The notes below the pieces were generated by a model. It had not been told where the DNA came from. It worked only from the letters and a program-made list of their open reading frames with translations, and made no database searches. From NCBI GenBank assembly GCA_916700875.1, contig CAKAKS010000004.1, positions 10,312,534 through 10,376,533 on the forward strand: a stretch of DNA of 64,000 bases. Direction: 5' to 3'. This document shows, one piece after another, positions 37,700-50,470 of the stretch (position 1 is the stretch's first letter; each line of letters opens with the position of its first letter). This DNA comes from Sebastes aleutianus (Eukaryota; Chordata; Actinopteri; Perciformes; Sebastidae). The position numbers and the translations under genes are program-made.

Positions 37700-37741
<42 letters not shown>
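37700..37741 (+). repeat. (TG)n microsatellite
   Basis: About 21 TG dinucleotides, uninterrupted. Confidence 0.95.
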
Positions 37742-37743
<2 letters not shown>

Positions 37744-39214
37744 ATAAAAACAAGTTGAACAAAGTAGCAGTATATGGCTGCAGGGCTTTTAGATAATTGA
37801 GTCATTTTTATATCATCTTGTGAGAAGTTTTATTTATACTGAAAAAGAATTACAAAAAATACAAAAATAATGCCACGGATTTTAACTTTCTGCTCCCTCT
37901 TTCTCTCTCTTTTAATTGTATTTGTTCCAAGAACAATTACCTACCATTTGGGGGCTTTATAAGCACAGCTTTTTTTACAGAGACCCTGGCAAAGCGAGAA
38001 TACACATAAATGAGTTTCATTGACAAAATGGGAGCACAGTGGCAGGTATTTGGGGTGTAGTTAAAAGAGAATTATGGAATAGTGACTCAGCTGCAGAACT
38101 GGAGTCCATCACCATGTAATTAAAATAGTACAACGATGCACCACCAAATTATCAGAATTATTTGCAGCTGACAGGGAGTGGAGGAGAGCATAATCAGAAG
38201 CAGGGAAAAAAAAGAAATGTTCCACTTAATTAGGAATCCATGTTTGACTAATAGTTGGCTGCTCATTTTTACAATGCGAGGGAGGCTCTTGCATGCAGGC
38301 AAGCATATGAGGGCAATGGAAAAGGCCACAAGTGTTCTGTGCTGTTGATCAGCTAGCAGTGGGTGAGATGCAATGCTGGCACAGAATCGCAAGCTCATAC
38401 AAATGTTGCATTGATGATTATATCATATTTAATGTCAAATCAAGTGGACTGGGAAGAAACATTGGGAATTCTGAAAGATAAAAGACCATCAAAATGATCT
38501 GTTGATTTATAATCGACTCAGATAAAAACATAAATTACTATTCATTTCGTATGATCAATAATTGTGCGTGCAATTGTTTCAAAATCTTTAAAGGAATTGT
38601 TCACTTAGGAGTAACTTCCTGGAGTCTCCGCTAGTTACTTGGCAACTTCACGACAAAGACAAGACAGGAAGTACTGCGCCAAGAAATGGTCATGGCTAAA
38701 AGGTAGCACAGAAATTGTGAAACTCTTGCGAGATGGTTACGGTTAGCCATTGACCTTGAATGGTTAATGTTGGGATAGATCATTGGGCAGTCTTGCAAGA
38801 GTTTTTGCAAGTTTTCACAATTTGCGTATTATCTTCTAGACACCACCCCAAGAAATAGTCCAGTACATAACCCATTGTTTATGCTATGTTTGGATGGATT
38901 AACAAATGTTTAATAAATGAGGTTTAGAGGTGCGGGTAGGAGGATTTTGTTACCCTTGGACAGAGCCAGGCTAGCTGTATCCAGTCCAATACGCTAATAT
39001 GCTTTGTTTAATGGCAAAGCTCTAAAGCTGCTAGTCAAATGACCATTCAACAACATGAATTTGAGCAGCGACAATCCAGTTTTGTGACTCCTAGGCTGGG
39101 TGTCGTTTAAGAACATTACGATGACAGTCCCAATACCAGTACCCTTAAAGTGATACTGAAACCAATAGAGTACTTCATTCAATACCAATCATGTGAATGG
39201 AAGCTGTGTGTGTG

Positions 39215-39470
39215 TCCCACTGGCTAGCTAATCAACTGCCACACTGCACAGCGCTCATACAGCAGTTACCGCTGATAATGCCATCCCCCAACCCACAGTG
39301 GCGGGACTGCGTTGTTGCGGAAATGTGACGCCCACCCTCTTGTTCCCCCACAGGTTAAAACTGTTAGCTCTGTCTGCACTGTTGCTGTTGTTAGCGCTGA
39401 TAGCACCGTTAGCTGCTAGCCACCGGCTCAGACATCTCCGTGTTCAGAGCCATGTGCAGGCTGGCAATCC
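39215..39470 (+). repeat. Dispersed repeat, copy at 39 kb
   Basis: Matches 23070-23345: CTCATACAGCAGTTACCGCT, GATAATGCCATCCC, ACGCCCACCCTC and TTAGCTCTGTCTGCACTG occur in the same order. A short open frame here has no splice or domain support. Confidence 0.65.
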
Positions 39471-40705
39471 CGGCTGTAGGGGTTGTAGCTGCTGCAGTAG
39501 TTGGCCAAGCACACGTCGCATTAAATCAAACGCTTGTGGAAATTGGCTGCGAGCAAAACCATACAAATAGTCATTTTTTTCTAGGTCTGAGCACAAAAAG
39601 GATAGATTGCAGGTATTGTTTGACTGGAGAAGTTTCGACACTACTTGGTACTGGGTTATTTCGGTCGATGCCCAACGCCCAGCCCCAGTGACTCACTCCT
39701 GCACTGGCCAAACAAATTTCTCCTGCAAAAATGTGTTTTGGCCTCACCACACACCTTGGAATAGTTTAGATGTATACATGAGGTAGCCGTTTCATTGCCA
39801 TGCAACATGTGGCGTTTTTATGGAGCGCCTGACTTAGCACGAGAGGGGATTAAAACATGGAAATGGCAGGTCCCTTGGTGCGCCATAAACTAGGGTGGAA
39901 ACATTTCAAATGCAGATGCACCTGGGATCAACAAACACAGAGACTTCCCGGGCATTCGTTAAGCACACAGCTACTACAACTACCACCACAGTCCTCAACA
40001 ATGAAGAACAGGTTGTTTTTTCTCTCTATAAACTTTTTTTGGGAGCAGTGAGGAAAATACTCAAAACATGGTGCCAGTAGATGTGTAATACATCGAATGA
40101 TTAATGCAGGACAAAATAATAAATGTTCTAAGGAGATCTTTCCATTCATCAATTTGGGTGAGGCGTACAGGGAAGAGTGCTATAGAGGCTGAGTATGGGC
40201 CTCCAGAGAGTTGCATCAGTATTTAAATGGCTTTCACTTCTCTGACCTTGCCTCATAACTGCAGGACATTGTCACCAGAGAGATAGAGACAGAGAGAGAA
40301 TGAGGAGAGGATGGCGAGAGACAGATGGAGGCAGAGAAAGTGAGATAAAGGAAGGGAAATAATTATGAGCCAGAGTGACTAACCATGTGTTATATGTGTG
40401 TATAGAGAGAGCAATTAAGTGGGTGATGGACAAAGAAGGAAAGTTGTTCTGTGCAAAGACATGACCTGAAATGCCACCCAGCGTCGCAGAGCAGATTAGG
40501 CATCTGTACCTCTTGAATCACTCTCTTTCTATTCTATCAGTTGTGTCAATGCGGAAAAGGGCCTCTGAAAACTGTTGTTTCCACATGACTTCTGATGAGG
40601 CTGGGAAAAACACCATAAATGGGCTACGGGTTTGTGTTGGGCTGTGTGTCACTCTTATCTCATATATGTGTGCCTCCAAATAAATAAAGCGTATGACAAA
40701 CTGTT

Positions 40706-41346
40706 AAAGGGATAGTTCTGGTATCTTAAAGTTGGGTTTTATGTGGTACTTATCCATAGTAGGTGTATTACTAATAGTAGATGATGGTCGGCGTGCCCAC
40801 AGCTTGGAGAAGCAGACATGAGTACCGACACCGAAGCAAAGCAATACAGTGCTGTGAACGGGGACGGCAGAAAAACATATTTTAGCTATACCTAAAAGAA
40901 AGGCTCACCTAAAAAAAAAAGTGTATGCTATATTTAGAATATATTCACCTCTTTATCTTGCTGTCAGACAGCCCTTTCCTTCTCCTTTCCGACGGGGAAC
41001 TGAAAGTGAAACTTATCTATGCTCTCTTCAAAGACAGCATGCTCAGATGACAAAAACAGTAAAGATATGTTTCACTTTCAGTTCAGTTTGCCATCTGACA
41101 ATATTCTAAATATAGTGCACACTTAAACGGATATCAATTTTTTAGGTGAGCATTTCTTTTAGGTGGCTAAAATATGATTTTCTGCCGTCCCCATCCACAA
41201 CACTGTATTGCTTTGCTCCGGTGTCGGTACTCCTGTTCATTTCTCCAACCTGGGGGTGTGCCGACTGCCATCTACTGTAAATAATACACCTACTATGGAT
41301 AAGTACCTCATACAACCCCGCTTCAAAAAACCCAAACTATCCCTTT
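40706..41346. mobile_element. 641 base foldback (long inverted repeat) element
   Basis: The left end is AAAGGGATAGTTCTGG and the right end is AACTATCCCTTT. The two halves mirror each other over most of their length: GTAGGTGTATTA / AATACACCTACT, GTACCGACACCGAAGCAAAG / CTTTGCTCCGGTGTCGGTAC, ACGGCAGAAAAACATATTTT / AAAATATGATTTTCTGCCGT, and CTGAAAGTGAAAC / GTTTCACTTTCAG. No coding frame inside. Confidence 0.85.
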
Positions 41347-44300
41347 GACTGCGGTGTCGGCGCAATTATCAATCAAGCACACTCCGGTTCTAAACAGGCA
41401 ATGGTTAAAAATAAGTGCCGATGACGTCGTGCTCATATATACACAAATGTTTGAATCAAATTCTGATTACATCGACATCTACGACTTGTCAGTTGTATTA
41501 TCAGAGCTGCCAGTCAGGGATGTTTTCCCAAAAGTTCATATTTATTTGCACAGGGCACAGTGCATTAGTGCATGTTTGTGCTACACTGCATTAGCTAACA
41601 TGTATCTGCATGTACAAATCCACTTTTTAAAATTCTCGGGGAGTTGTTTGTTGACTTTTGAAATATTTTTTAGATGTTTATGTCAGACTGGGGAACGAGT
41701 GATTACAGATGAAAAAAGAAGAGCGTGAGGGAAGTGTCACCTCTGGCCTAGCTCTCTTTCTCTCACACACACAATCATGCACAAATCACACGCAATCACT
41801 CATACGCTCTCACATATAGTTCCTGTCATTTTTTTTCTCTATCCGAACCCCGCCCCCCACCTCCCTTCCTCTCTCTTATGTGTCTGTGGGAAACACGTTC
41901 ATTTGACCCAGACCACCAATGGGACCGCAGTCAGCTCTGACTGACAGCCACATCACTGCAGATTAACCAATCATATTGCAACGCTAGCCTGTCAGGGAGC
42001 TGACAGCTCTGATTTCCATAAAGGAAGCAGCACGTTGATTGTGTATGTGTGTGAGATCCGAAGTGACCCAGGGCGCGTCTGGCTGCAGAAAACCCTAACA
42101 TGTGCACTCGGGCCGCGGTAGCCAGGGGCGCCCTCTCTTTCACACATGCACGCACGCGCTTGCGAATGCACGCACGCACGCAGACACATTCCTGCCCCCT
42201 CAGCACAGGAAAGCACTAGAGACCCAGGGGTGAACAGCACTGCCATCTCCACCCACCTCTCCTACCAGCATTACATCAGAATTGATTGACCCTTGCACTG
42301 AGTTGTGATTTGGAGCTGCAGTGCGCAGGGGATTGACAGCCTGGAACTAGCTGTTATTTCAGGTGGTTTTCTCTCGTTCTCTGTCTGTTACTGCGAGGCC
42401 GATCTCTCTTTCCCTCCATGATAGTTAATGGCTCTTCTTTAGAAAAGGGAATGACACTGCAGGGTGCACGTCTTCTGCACACGATCCTGTGTAGATGAGC
42501 TATATAACTGTATACTTCACTGCTAACCTTACACTTGAGCATGTACAGTATATGCAAACAGATGGAGGGCACGGAAAGATAGAGACAGAGACACACAGTG
42601 AGTGAGTGCTCCGATAGGCTCGGTTGGGGGAAACGGGCGGAGAGGATTGTTGGTCCCCAACGAGGCGAGCTAACTGGGGGAAATTAGGTCAGTGTGTTCC
42701 CTCTGACTCCACAACAAGAACAGGCTGTGCACGCGTGTGCGTGCGTGTGTGCACCTACAGCGCCATACTGCACCGTTATAGCAACATACTGTGCAGGTCT
42801 GTGCATGTTTGTGTGTGTGTGACACACGCTGGCATGTGAGCAAATGTGCAACTGCAGGTCGGGCCGGATTTTAATACCAGTGACGATTATTTCCACCATA
42901 TTTGCTTCTACAGCCAGACTTAACAGTGTTTGATAACTGGCTAGATGCTAAAACTGTATTTATTTGGACTCATCACTCATCTAATTGAAACAGAAAACTA
43001 GGATGTAACTAATCATAACATCATTACCAGTAACAAAATAGTTCTGAATTTGAAAAAAATTAAGGTTAAGTGACATTTATCCCCAAATGGCCATACTGTA
43101 TTTTGGAATAAAAGCTTCGGGGACAGATGGAGACAGTTCTGCAGTCGTTTGGCCTCCGGAGTATGTGGATGCTCTGTTTTATTCTACCTCCCACCATGCT
43201 TTGTCTTTACTTTCTCTCTCTCTTCATGTCTCCTGATCAGGACAAGTCACACATACTATAATTGATATGAGATTTAGGGGGTATATTTCAATGTAATTAG
43301 AATCTTGATAATTGGACTAATTAGATCTAATTGCTATGTGAGAATGACTTTGATTAAAACAGGTTTCTCTCCTCAAACCTGAGTAAAAAAAAAAAAAAAG
43401 AAATAGTTGGGTGACATTGGTGAGACACAATGCTAATTGGCAATAATCATGGACGCATGAAAATCTAAATTTGTATTAGTAACAACAGATCGGAGCAACT
43501 GATAAGTAATTGTTAGGATGTAAGTGATTTTTTTTAAAAATGTAAAATGTTTGAAAAGCTTTAATGTGAGCTAGCAACAGTAACTTATCACCGTGCTGAG
43601 TACATTTAGTGTAAAGTACTGCTAAAGTACCCTCTAAGGTGTGAAATTAATTCAGTCTGAGCATGTTTACCTTTTCTAGAAGTTGTTGCCGTGCCGTCCG
43701 AAAGCATTAAATTGGCCCTATCGAATTACAACAGCTGTATTGAATCAGGTGCTTTGATTTTGCTCAGTGCTATTCTGTGAGAAAAAAAAAAGGTGGTTAA
43801 GATTACACTTGTAGACATCAAATGAGCTGGAAGGTCGGCAGAAGCCTTTCATGCATGTTCAAACAGATAGCAGCAGCATAGGAACTCCAAAAAAAAAAAA
43901 AGAGAAGAAGAATCATTCCTGGCTTGTTTTCATTTGCCCAGAATTGACTTGCTACTGTCAATACTTGCAGTGAAAGGTGTATTGTGTTGTCTTTGAAATT
44001 GTAATTTATGGTTTACGGTTATTATGATTCCATATACCATGTTGTATTTTTTGTAGAGGGATAGATGTGCTTTTGAGGTTATCAACCAGGAACATTAAAT
44101 CATTTTTTTTTTTTTTAAAGTACAATCATTTTTTCTAAGTTGTCCAAGTTGTTAAATTCTGTTTATATAATAAACACATTATATACTGGAATTTTACTTC
44201 CTTATTAAGTTTTGATCAATTTGTGAATTGTAATTCCTGTTAATTTTGAAGACTTTTTGTTGCCAAGTTGTTGGTGTACAATTTGTTATTTTAATAATAA

Positions 44301-47185
44301 ATAACAATTCACAAAATGTATGTTATGTTATCTATGTATTTATTTGTTATATTTTCTTTTATAAAGCAATGTTTAAGTCAAGCCTGATGTTGCCTTACAC
44401 ATGAAGGAATAATACCAGTCACTTCCACACAGAGAGGCATACAGCTTATTAATCATACACTGGTATCGGATCGGTACTCGGTATGGGCTAATACCCAAAG
44501 TATCAGGACTAAAAAAGACGGATCGGTGCATCTGTAAAAAAAACAAAAGAAGAAAATACCCACATCTTCTGTTTAAATCATTACTGTTACTTATCATTAT
44601 CATTATTCGTTATCCTCCCTGCCTTGTCTCTTTCCCACTTTTCTTTATCTTTACTCAATAGCCATCCTCGTTATAAACACACCTCAAATAATCGTAAATG
44701 TCACAGTTCAGTTCAATATAAACTGTCGTAGTGTACTGTACTTGTCGTAATGTCCAAATATCTGTATAAAAAATAAATCTAAGGTGTATGTCTAAGTAGT
44801 TCTGGTAGTCTTAGGTCAGAAAAAAAGAGGTATTGTTAATGATAAAGTATATTAAGTACATTATTGTAATTTGTGCCAACTTTTATGTGACGGACAATGT
44901 GATGTCATTAGATGCATCAACTGTTAGTTGCCACCTGTAACAACAATATTTGATTTTCAGACAGTTCATAGATAGTTGAGTTCTTACTGTAGCATAAAGT
45001 TAGGTTTTGAGGTCACACCTACAGCTACTGTACATACAGTGCAGGAGATTTACTTTTGTTATACAGATGTGGAGCTCTGTAAGATCCCAATACATTTCTT
45101 TACATTTATTCTACTTAGTGAATAAAGCCTTTGCATTCTGGTGTTAAATATGTCGTGTGATTCTCAGACTATCCTAACTGAATCTTACTGTGTTCTAAGT
45201 GTTTCGCTTAATAATGCATGAGCATCTGATTTGCACATTTGTGCCGGGACGCCCTATAAAAATCTCAATGAGGCTCAATCTCTCGTGGCTCAATAGATGG
45301 CAGTAATATCCCTCAATCACTGCAGTATGAATCCTGATACCCACATGAAATGCATGTATACGCAGACATCCGTGTGCACACATACTGTACACAGACACAC
45401 AGAAGAGATGATGTGCACATAAACACACTCCCACACGCGGGCACAAATACATATAAACACACAGATGCACTCAAAATGCCAGAAGAGATGGAGATGGAGA
45501 TGACATCATTACGGCACATAAAATAATAAAAAAAAAATCAGTAAACAATTGCTTTCATCTCTGTCAGTCCTCAGGTGATGTAGAGAATCCCAGGATAAGT
45601 CAAACAGCACAGTGGGAGAGATGGGTGAGGGTATGACTTTGAGACTGCGGTGTCTTTAACTTCATTCTGAAAGCCAACACTGGCACCCGTATCTTTCTAA
45701 TGTTCTGATTAGGCGAGGGCAAAAAAAAAAAAAAAAAGCAGCCTTCAGCTCAGAGATACTGTAATGTGTGTGCTTGTAAAGATAAAATCAATAGCGGCAG
45801 CACCTTCACAGGGCATCAGGGAACCGCCAGGGCTCCAGCTCAATACAATCCGTACCTATAACTGACAGAAACGTCTCATCTCGCGGAACCCGGCGACTGC
45901 TCAGAGGTAAAAAAAGCGGCACTATGAATAATCGTGAAAACCATTTAATTGTGTCCCTTTGTGTGCAGCCTGCCCGGGTTTTTCTGTGTTCGTTTTGTGT
46001 TCGCTCTCCCTCAAGATAGTCCCTGTGTCGTCATTTGTTGGCAGGATACGCTGGTAATCATTTGAATTCCCCCAGTATGTTCAGAAGATGTCAGGGAGTA
46101 GTCTCTGATCTTGTTTAATATGTGACCAGCAGCTATAAATTACCAACTCCCAGAAATGAGGAAACATGGGTACTTTTAAATCTCCAGGGAGAGCTCTCTT
46201 TCTGTCTCCCTCACACACACACACACATAGGCTCCCTCTCTTTCTCTCTCTCTCTCTCTCTCCCCCCTAGTGTAGTAGTGTGTGTGGTAATCCCCTCCCC
46301 TTAATTTAGTTGACGTTCAAATAAAAACAAATACCTGTGACTTTTTTTGTTGAAATAAGCAATTTTGCTTTTAGCCTATTTCGGTGCTCCATGGGCATAC
46401 GCGGGCGGCGCTGCACCTTGTTGCGTTTTAACACGTTTGGCCAAGGTGTTTGAAATGCCGTGCTTCCTTACTGCTTTGTTTATATTTCATACATCCCTGT
46501 TTTTCTCATTATAATCAAATGCTGTAAGCCACGGCAAAGGGAAAGGAAAAAACTAATTTTTCCCAAACCTCCTTTTGTTGCATTTTTGTTGTGCGGTGGA
46601 AACAAATATACCACATGGTGACATAATGGGTGGAGGTTGAGCAGTGTTTGGTTTGGCTACACGCAATATTGTTACAAAGCAGATTAGTTTAGATTCTTTT
46701 GTCTCAAAACTGTAAATCACAAAGTGAAATTTTCTCTTATAATTAAACATTTTTTTGCATTTGAGTCCACATTAATTCTAATGAAAAAAAGTTCAATTCA
46801 AGCTCTAATTTAAAGTAGAATTTCCCTGCTTTCTAACAAAGTTGTGACTTTCTTTTTATCAGGACAGATTAGGCCATGAGGCTCTGAAAATGACTTATGT
46901 TGACAAATTAAAATGTAGCTATACGAGATTAAAGCTATAGCCGATGCAAACTCCATCTAGTTCAGGATTTCCCTTGAAAGACATGTGACCACTGTATCTG
47001 TATCTGTACAGGAGGTGTTCTAGGCACATTCTGTTGTCAGCGTCTGTCTGCTTGATGCTGTGCACATCACTGTCTGTGAGTCTCAGGAACCAGTTGTCAC
47101 CCACGTTTTTTTTTCCTCCTCTTTTTTTTCTCCACGTTTGAATTTTGTGCAACACTGAGGCAGGATAATGAGTGGTGAGACTTAC

Positions 47186-47331
47186 TGTAGGGAGAACGTA
47201 TACTCCTCCATCTCCTCCGCGGAGAGGTTCTCCGTCGAAGGCTGCATCTTCTGTTTGCCTGCCTGCCGAGGCGGCGCGCTGCCGCTGCTCATGCTGGGGC
47301 CGCGGCTATTTGTCTTCTTGATTGGCTTCTT
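47186..47331 (-). CDS. Exon F of multipass membrane protein gene (basic, Ser-rich linker)
   Basis: Coding exon of 146 bases (48 codons plus CA). The acceptor is CCCGATTTCTGCTCCTCACAG before AAG AAG CCA. The donor is CTACA then GTAAGT, a strong donor. It encodes residues 304-351. A basic start (KKPIKKTNSRG) leads to a Ser/Pro/Gly segment and an acidic stretch NLSAEEMEEYTFSL. The region is polar with no membrane segment. The trailing CA completes as CAA (Gln) with the first base of exon G, 14.7 kb downstream on the transcript. Without the splice, frame reading would stop at TAA in the donor, which supports the exon end. Confidence 0.8.
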
Positions 47332-49123
47332 CTGTGAGGAGCAGAAATCGGGGAGAACACATGCGGATGTCATTTGTAATCAAAGCAGGAAGCAGGCCTC
47401 GGAATTTATCTTGGGGGATGCACGCGGTGACAGTGACAGTGTGCGTGGCACTTTGGAGCCTTCTCCTATATCTCAGCCGCGCCTCAATTGACACGAGACA
47501 TGAATGACGGCGAAATCGCATACGGCACGCCATCATTCAAGTTGGAGTTCATTTGGGAAACGTGCGTACAGTGACGGTGGTGTTAAATATGTGATATCTG
47601 AGCAGCTGGCACTGTATTTTTTTCCGCACAAGTCGTTTACTGTCATCGTCATAAACACAGTCAAATGGAGTTAGGAAGTGGGGTTTTAAATATTTCACCG
47701 AGGTACTTGGGAGCAGATATTATTTGTTAAGCCGCCAACATGTTAACGGCTTGCTTTCCCTGGCCCTGTCAGCCCTGCCTGTGTTGCCCTTGGGTGGGCT
47801 TAGTGCCTTTCTGCTTGAAGTTGTGAAATACTCACTGATGTATGTTAATGAGATCCACAGTTGGAATAAGCAACCTCTCTCTTTCTTCCGCTCCTGTCTC
47901 ACTCTACCTCTCTCTCCATTTCCTTTCCCTCTCCTCCATCTCTCTCTTTCTGTCTCTCCCTCTGAGATAAACTGGGCCCAGGAAGTAGTAAATGGGCAGG
48001 GCCCCATAAAAGCTCCATCCGTTTTCATAGGGCAATCTTTGCCAAAGCAAGCTTGGATTCCAGAGTGATGATCACAATAAAAAGGTGGGAAGGAAAGCGG
48101 GAAAGCAAGCGGAGAGAGAAAAAAAAATGCAGGAGATATATAAACCACAATGTTCTCCAGTGTCTCCCCACAATAAATTTAATGCAATACCTTAAGAGCG
48201 GATTCCATATATAGCTGGATTCCTGCCCTGTGGGCAAAGTGGTCGCCTGGAGAAAATTCATTTTAATTAGGCCTGCACTGCAGGTTGAAGGGTTGAAATC
48301 TGATCCCTTGCGCTCCCAGGCTGGGGCAGGTTGGAGATCACTCCACTTAATCATTAGACAACTGGGTTCCACACCACGACATTTGACAGAGTTAGCAAGG
48401 TTTTAAAGGCCAAGAGGAGAAGGAAAAAAAAAAACACATGGTCTACAGAGGCTGCAGAGAAATAAAAGCTCATATCAACAAACTCATTTATTTAACAGGT
48501 CATCTCTGATTAATGGTCTGGAGAACCTCTTGTACATCAGTAGAAGGAAGTTAGCAAGAATAAAAGACTTGGAGGGGTAGAAGAGGGAGGGGAGGATTGT
48601 GTATACGTGTGTGACAGACGGAGGCTTGATGTTGTTCATAGGCTTCTCACTACCTCAACAATAACATCACGACAACAAAAGGCCGCAGCGGAGGCACAAT
48701 GGCAGGGGCGGACCGGGAGGCAGCAACGCCAGATCAGCACACAGAGTAATTTCGCAATTACCACTTCAAAGTATGGCAGGTAACATGCAGGCTTTGATTA
48801 ATTTAGCTTAAGTCCTCTGTAGCACAGGAAGAGGCGTGTTTAGAGGGGCTTGGAAAAGAAGAAAAAAAAGGGAGGCCTGGCTGGCATTGCTGATTTCACA
48901 GAATTTGAGCTGCTTTGGCTTGTCAAGCAGATCAAAACTGGCTTTGAAGGCTGAAAAATACCTGTTAGTGTGAAATGTATTTTGACAAATCTCAGATAAT
49001 AAGCCGGGGAGGTGTGTGTAGGGGTGTAGAGAGGGGCGGGAAGGAAAGGGGAAGGAAGGGGAAAGAGGAGAGAGGGTGCTCATTGCAAGGGTAGGAACAC
49101 TTTCCCTTAAATCACAGTGTTAC
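47332..49123 (-). other. 1.8 kb intron between exons E and F
   Basis: Phase-0 intron. A stretch at about 47990-48370 is repeat-free with ATTAATTAGG-like motifs and may be conserved non-coding sequence. A purine-rich run lies at 49015-49080. Confidence 0.7.
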
Positions 49124-49215
49124 CTTGTAGTGAATCCCGCCCTCTGCTTTCTCCCGGCACGGATCACTCTTCTCTCCCGTGTTTCCAGAAATGGCTCCCG
49201 AGGAGGAATTCTTCC
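49124..49215 (-). CDS. Exon E of multipass membrane protein gene
   Basis: Short coding exon of 92 bases. Two bases complete the glycine codon from exon D and 30 codons follow, ending in phase 0. The acceptor is TTTTTTTTGGGATTGCAG before GGAAGAATTC. The donor is CTACAAG then GTAACACTG. It encodes residues 274-303, KNSSSGAISGNTGEKSD then PCREKAEGGIHYK. The composition is polar and charged, consistent with a continued cytosolic or disordered linker. It lies 6.8 kb from exon D, so an extra cassette exon between them cannot be excluded, but the phases fit directly. Confidence 0.7.
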
Positions 49216-49999
49216 CTGCAATCCCAAAAAAAAGAGAAGTAACGTGCAGTGAGTGTGAAAAAGAATGTTTGTTTTCTTTTGCAAAACCACATCTGGCAAT
49301 CATAGTGAGGATCAAGGGTGGTTGAGTGGTATTTATATTACAAAATCCAAATGATTACGAGTCGACACTTGTTAAAAGTTCTGATGAAATACGCACAAAA
49401 GCAATAATGGAAATAAAAAAAAAATCATTATTATGAAAATAATTTAATATACTAAAATGCTAATTAAAAATAAGTTTAAATTTAATTACAAAAAAATATT
49501 TAAAATTGAGCTAAAATGCTAAAAAAAAAAAAAATCCAGGTTTGTAGTGACACTTAAAATAAGAACTGTAAAATATGTTGTTTGCAGTTTACCAAGAAAT
49601 CAAATACTTTTTGAACACACTGCAAGTGTTGCTGCTTTTGTCTTGTTGTTCTACTCTGAGGCAGGTAGTCAGGATGTTTAGGTGTACTATCTGGAGACTT
49701 GCAAAAAGCAACAAAGGCTGATTTGAGTCTTTACAGAGAGAAGCAGGAGTGTTAACTTATAGAGCTCTCACTGCACAGTCATCTCTGTCTCCCACAATCT
49801 CAGAGCAGAACACTCCCAGCCTCAACGCTCTAATGTATGCAATTAGAAATGATGAAAAATCGAAAAAGAAATTAAGTTTGGTTGTAATACATTTCCCCAT
49901 TCTTCTCTTCTTTTGGAAAATTACTTTTGAAGTATTTTTTTCATCCTAACGCTCCTTTTTCTTTTCTCTCTCTCCCTCTCTATCTGTCTCACTCTTTTT

Positions 50000-50470
50000 T
50001 TTTTTTTGCTGTAATTTAAATGGTAAGCCGCCAGATGTGTGTCTCATGCTTGAAGAGTCGGAGATCTGCATTATTTAGCATATTAACATTCACAGAATTT
50101 AAAAAAGGGTTCCTGCATTGCCTGGAGGTTGTAATTAAGTAAACCTTAGCTTGATACATGTAAAAATCGCACTATGTGAAACTTTTTTTCCCCCCGTGGA
50201 ACCAGTCACATCTATATGATGCATATGGAAACCTCTGCGATGATATAATTTTTTTTTTTCTTGGCTGCGGGATTAAATATATCAGTGATAATAACTTAAA
50301 TATAGGCGCCACATCAGGAATCCTTCTGACAGCTAAAATGTACTTAAATGGCAGGAGGAGTCTGCTCACTGCTATTTTTAAGCGAGTCTGAAATCAGATT
50401 TCATCCTGACACACAGATGTAGTTTTTAATTACCAGCGCTTTGCTGGTAAACATGTGGAGTGCCTACAGT
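50000..50470. promoter_or_regulatory. Candidate conserved non-coding block
   Basis: Unique sequence with GTAATTTAAATGGTAAGC, CATTATTTAGCATATTAACA, GGTTGTAATTAAGTAAACC and TTTTTAATTACCAGCGC. The composition and motif density match the other candidate blocks. Confidence 0.3.

Larger units (their letters stand above)
32450..47185 (-). other. 14.7 kb intron between exons F and G
   Basis: Phase-2 intron (CA / A). It contains a purine tract (32927-33274), a MITE with an internal palindrome (34350-34971), a (TG)n array (37700-37741), a repeat matching the 23 kb family (39215-39470) and a 641 base foldback element (40706-41346). A short hAT-like fragment with TATCGGATCGG lies near 44463. The block 43260-44350 is AT-rich and unremarkable. 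Confidence 0.7.

Noticed and set aside
47720..48148. Open frames of 114 and 142 codons on both strands next to exon F
   Set aside because: Reads as CT-rich intron sequence. No acceptor/donor pair fits the phase of exons E and F, which join each other directly.
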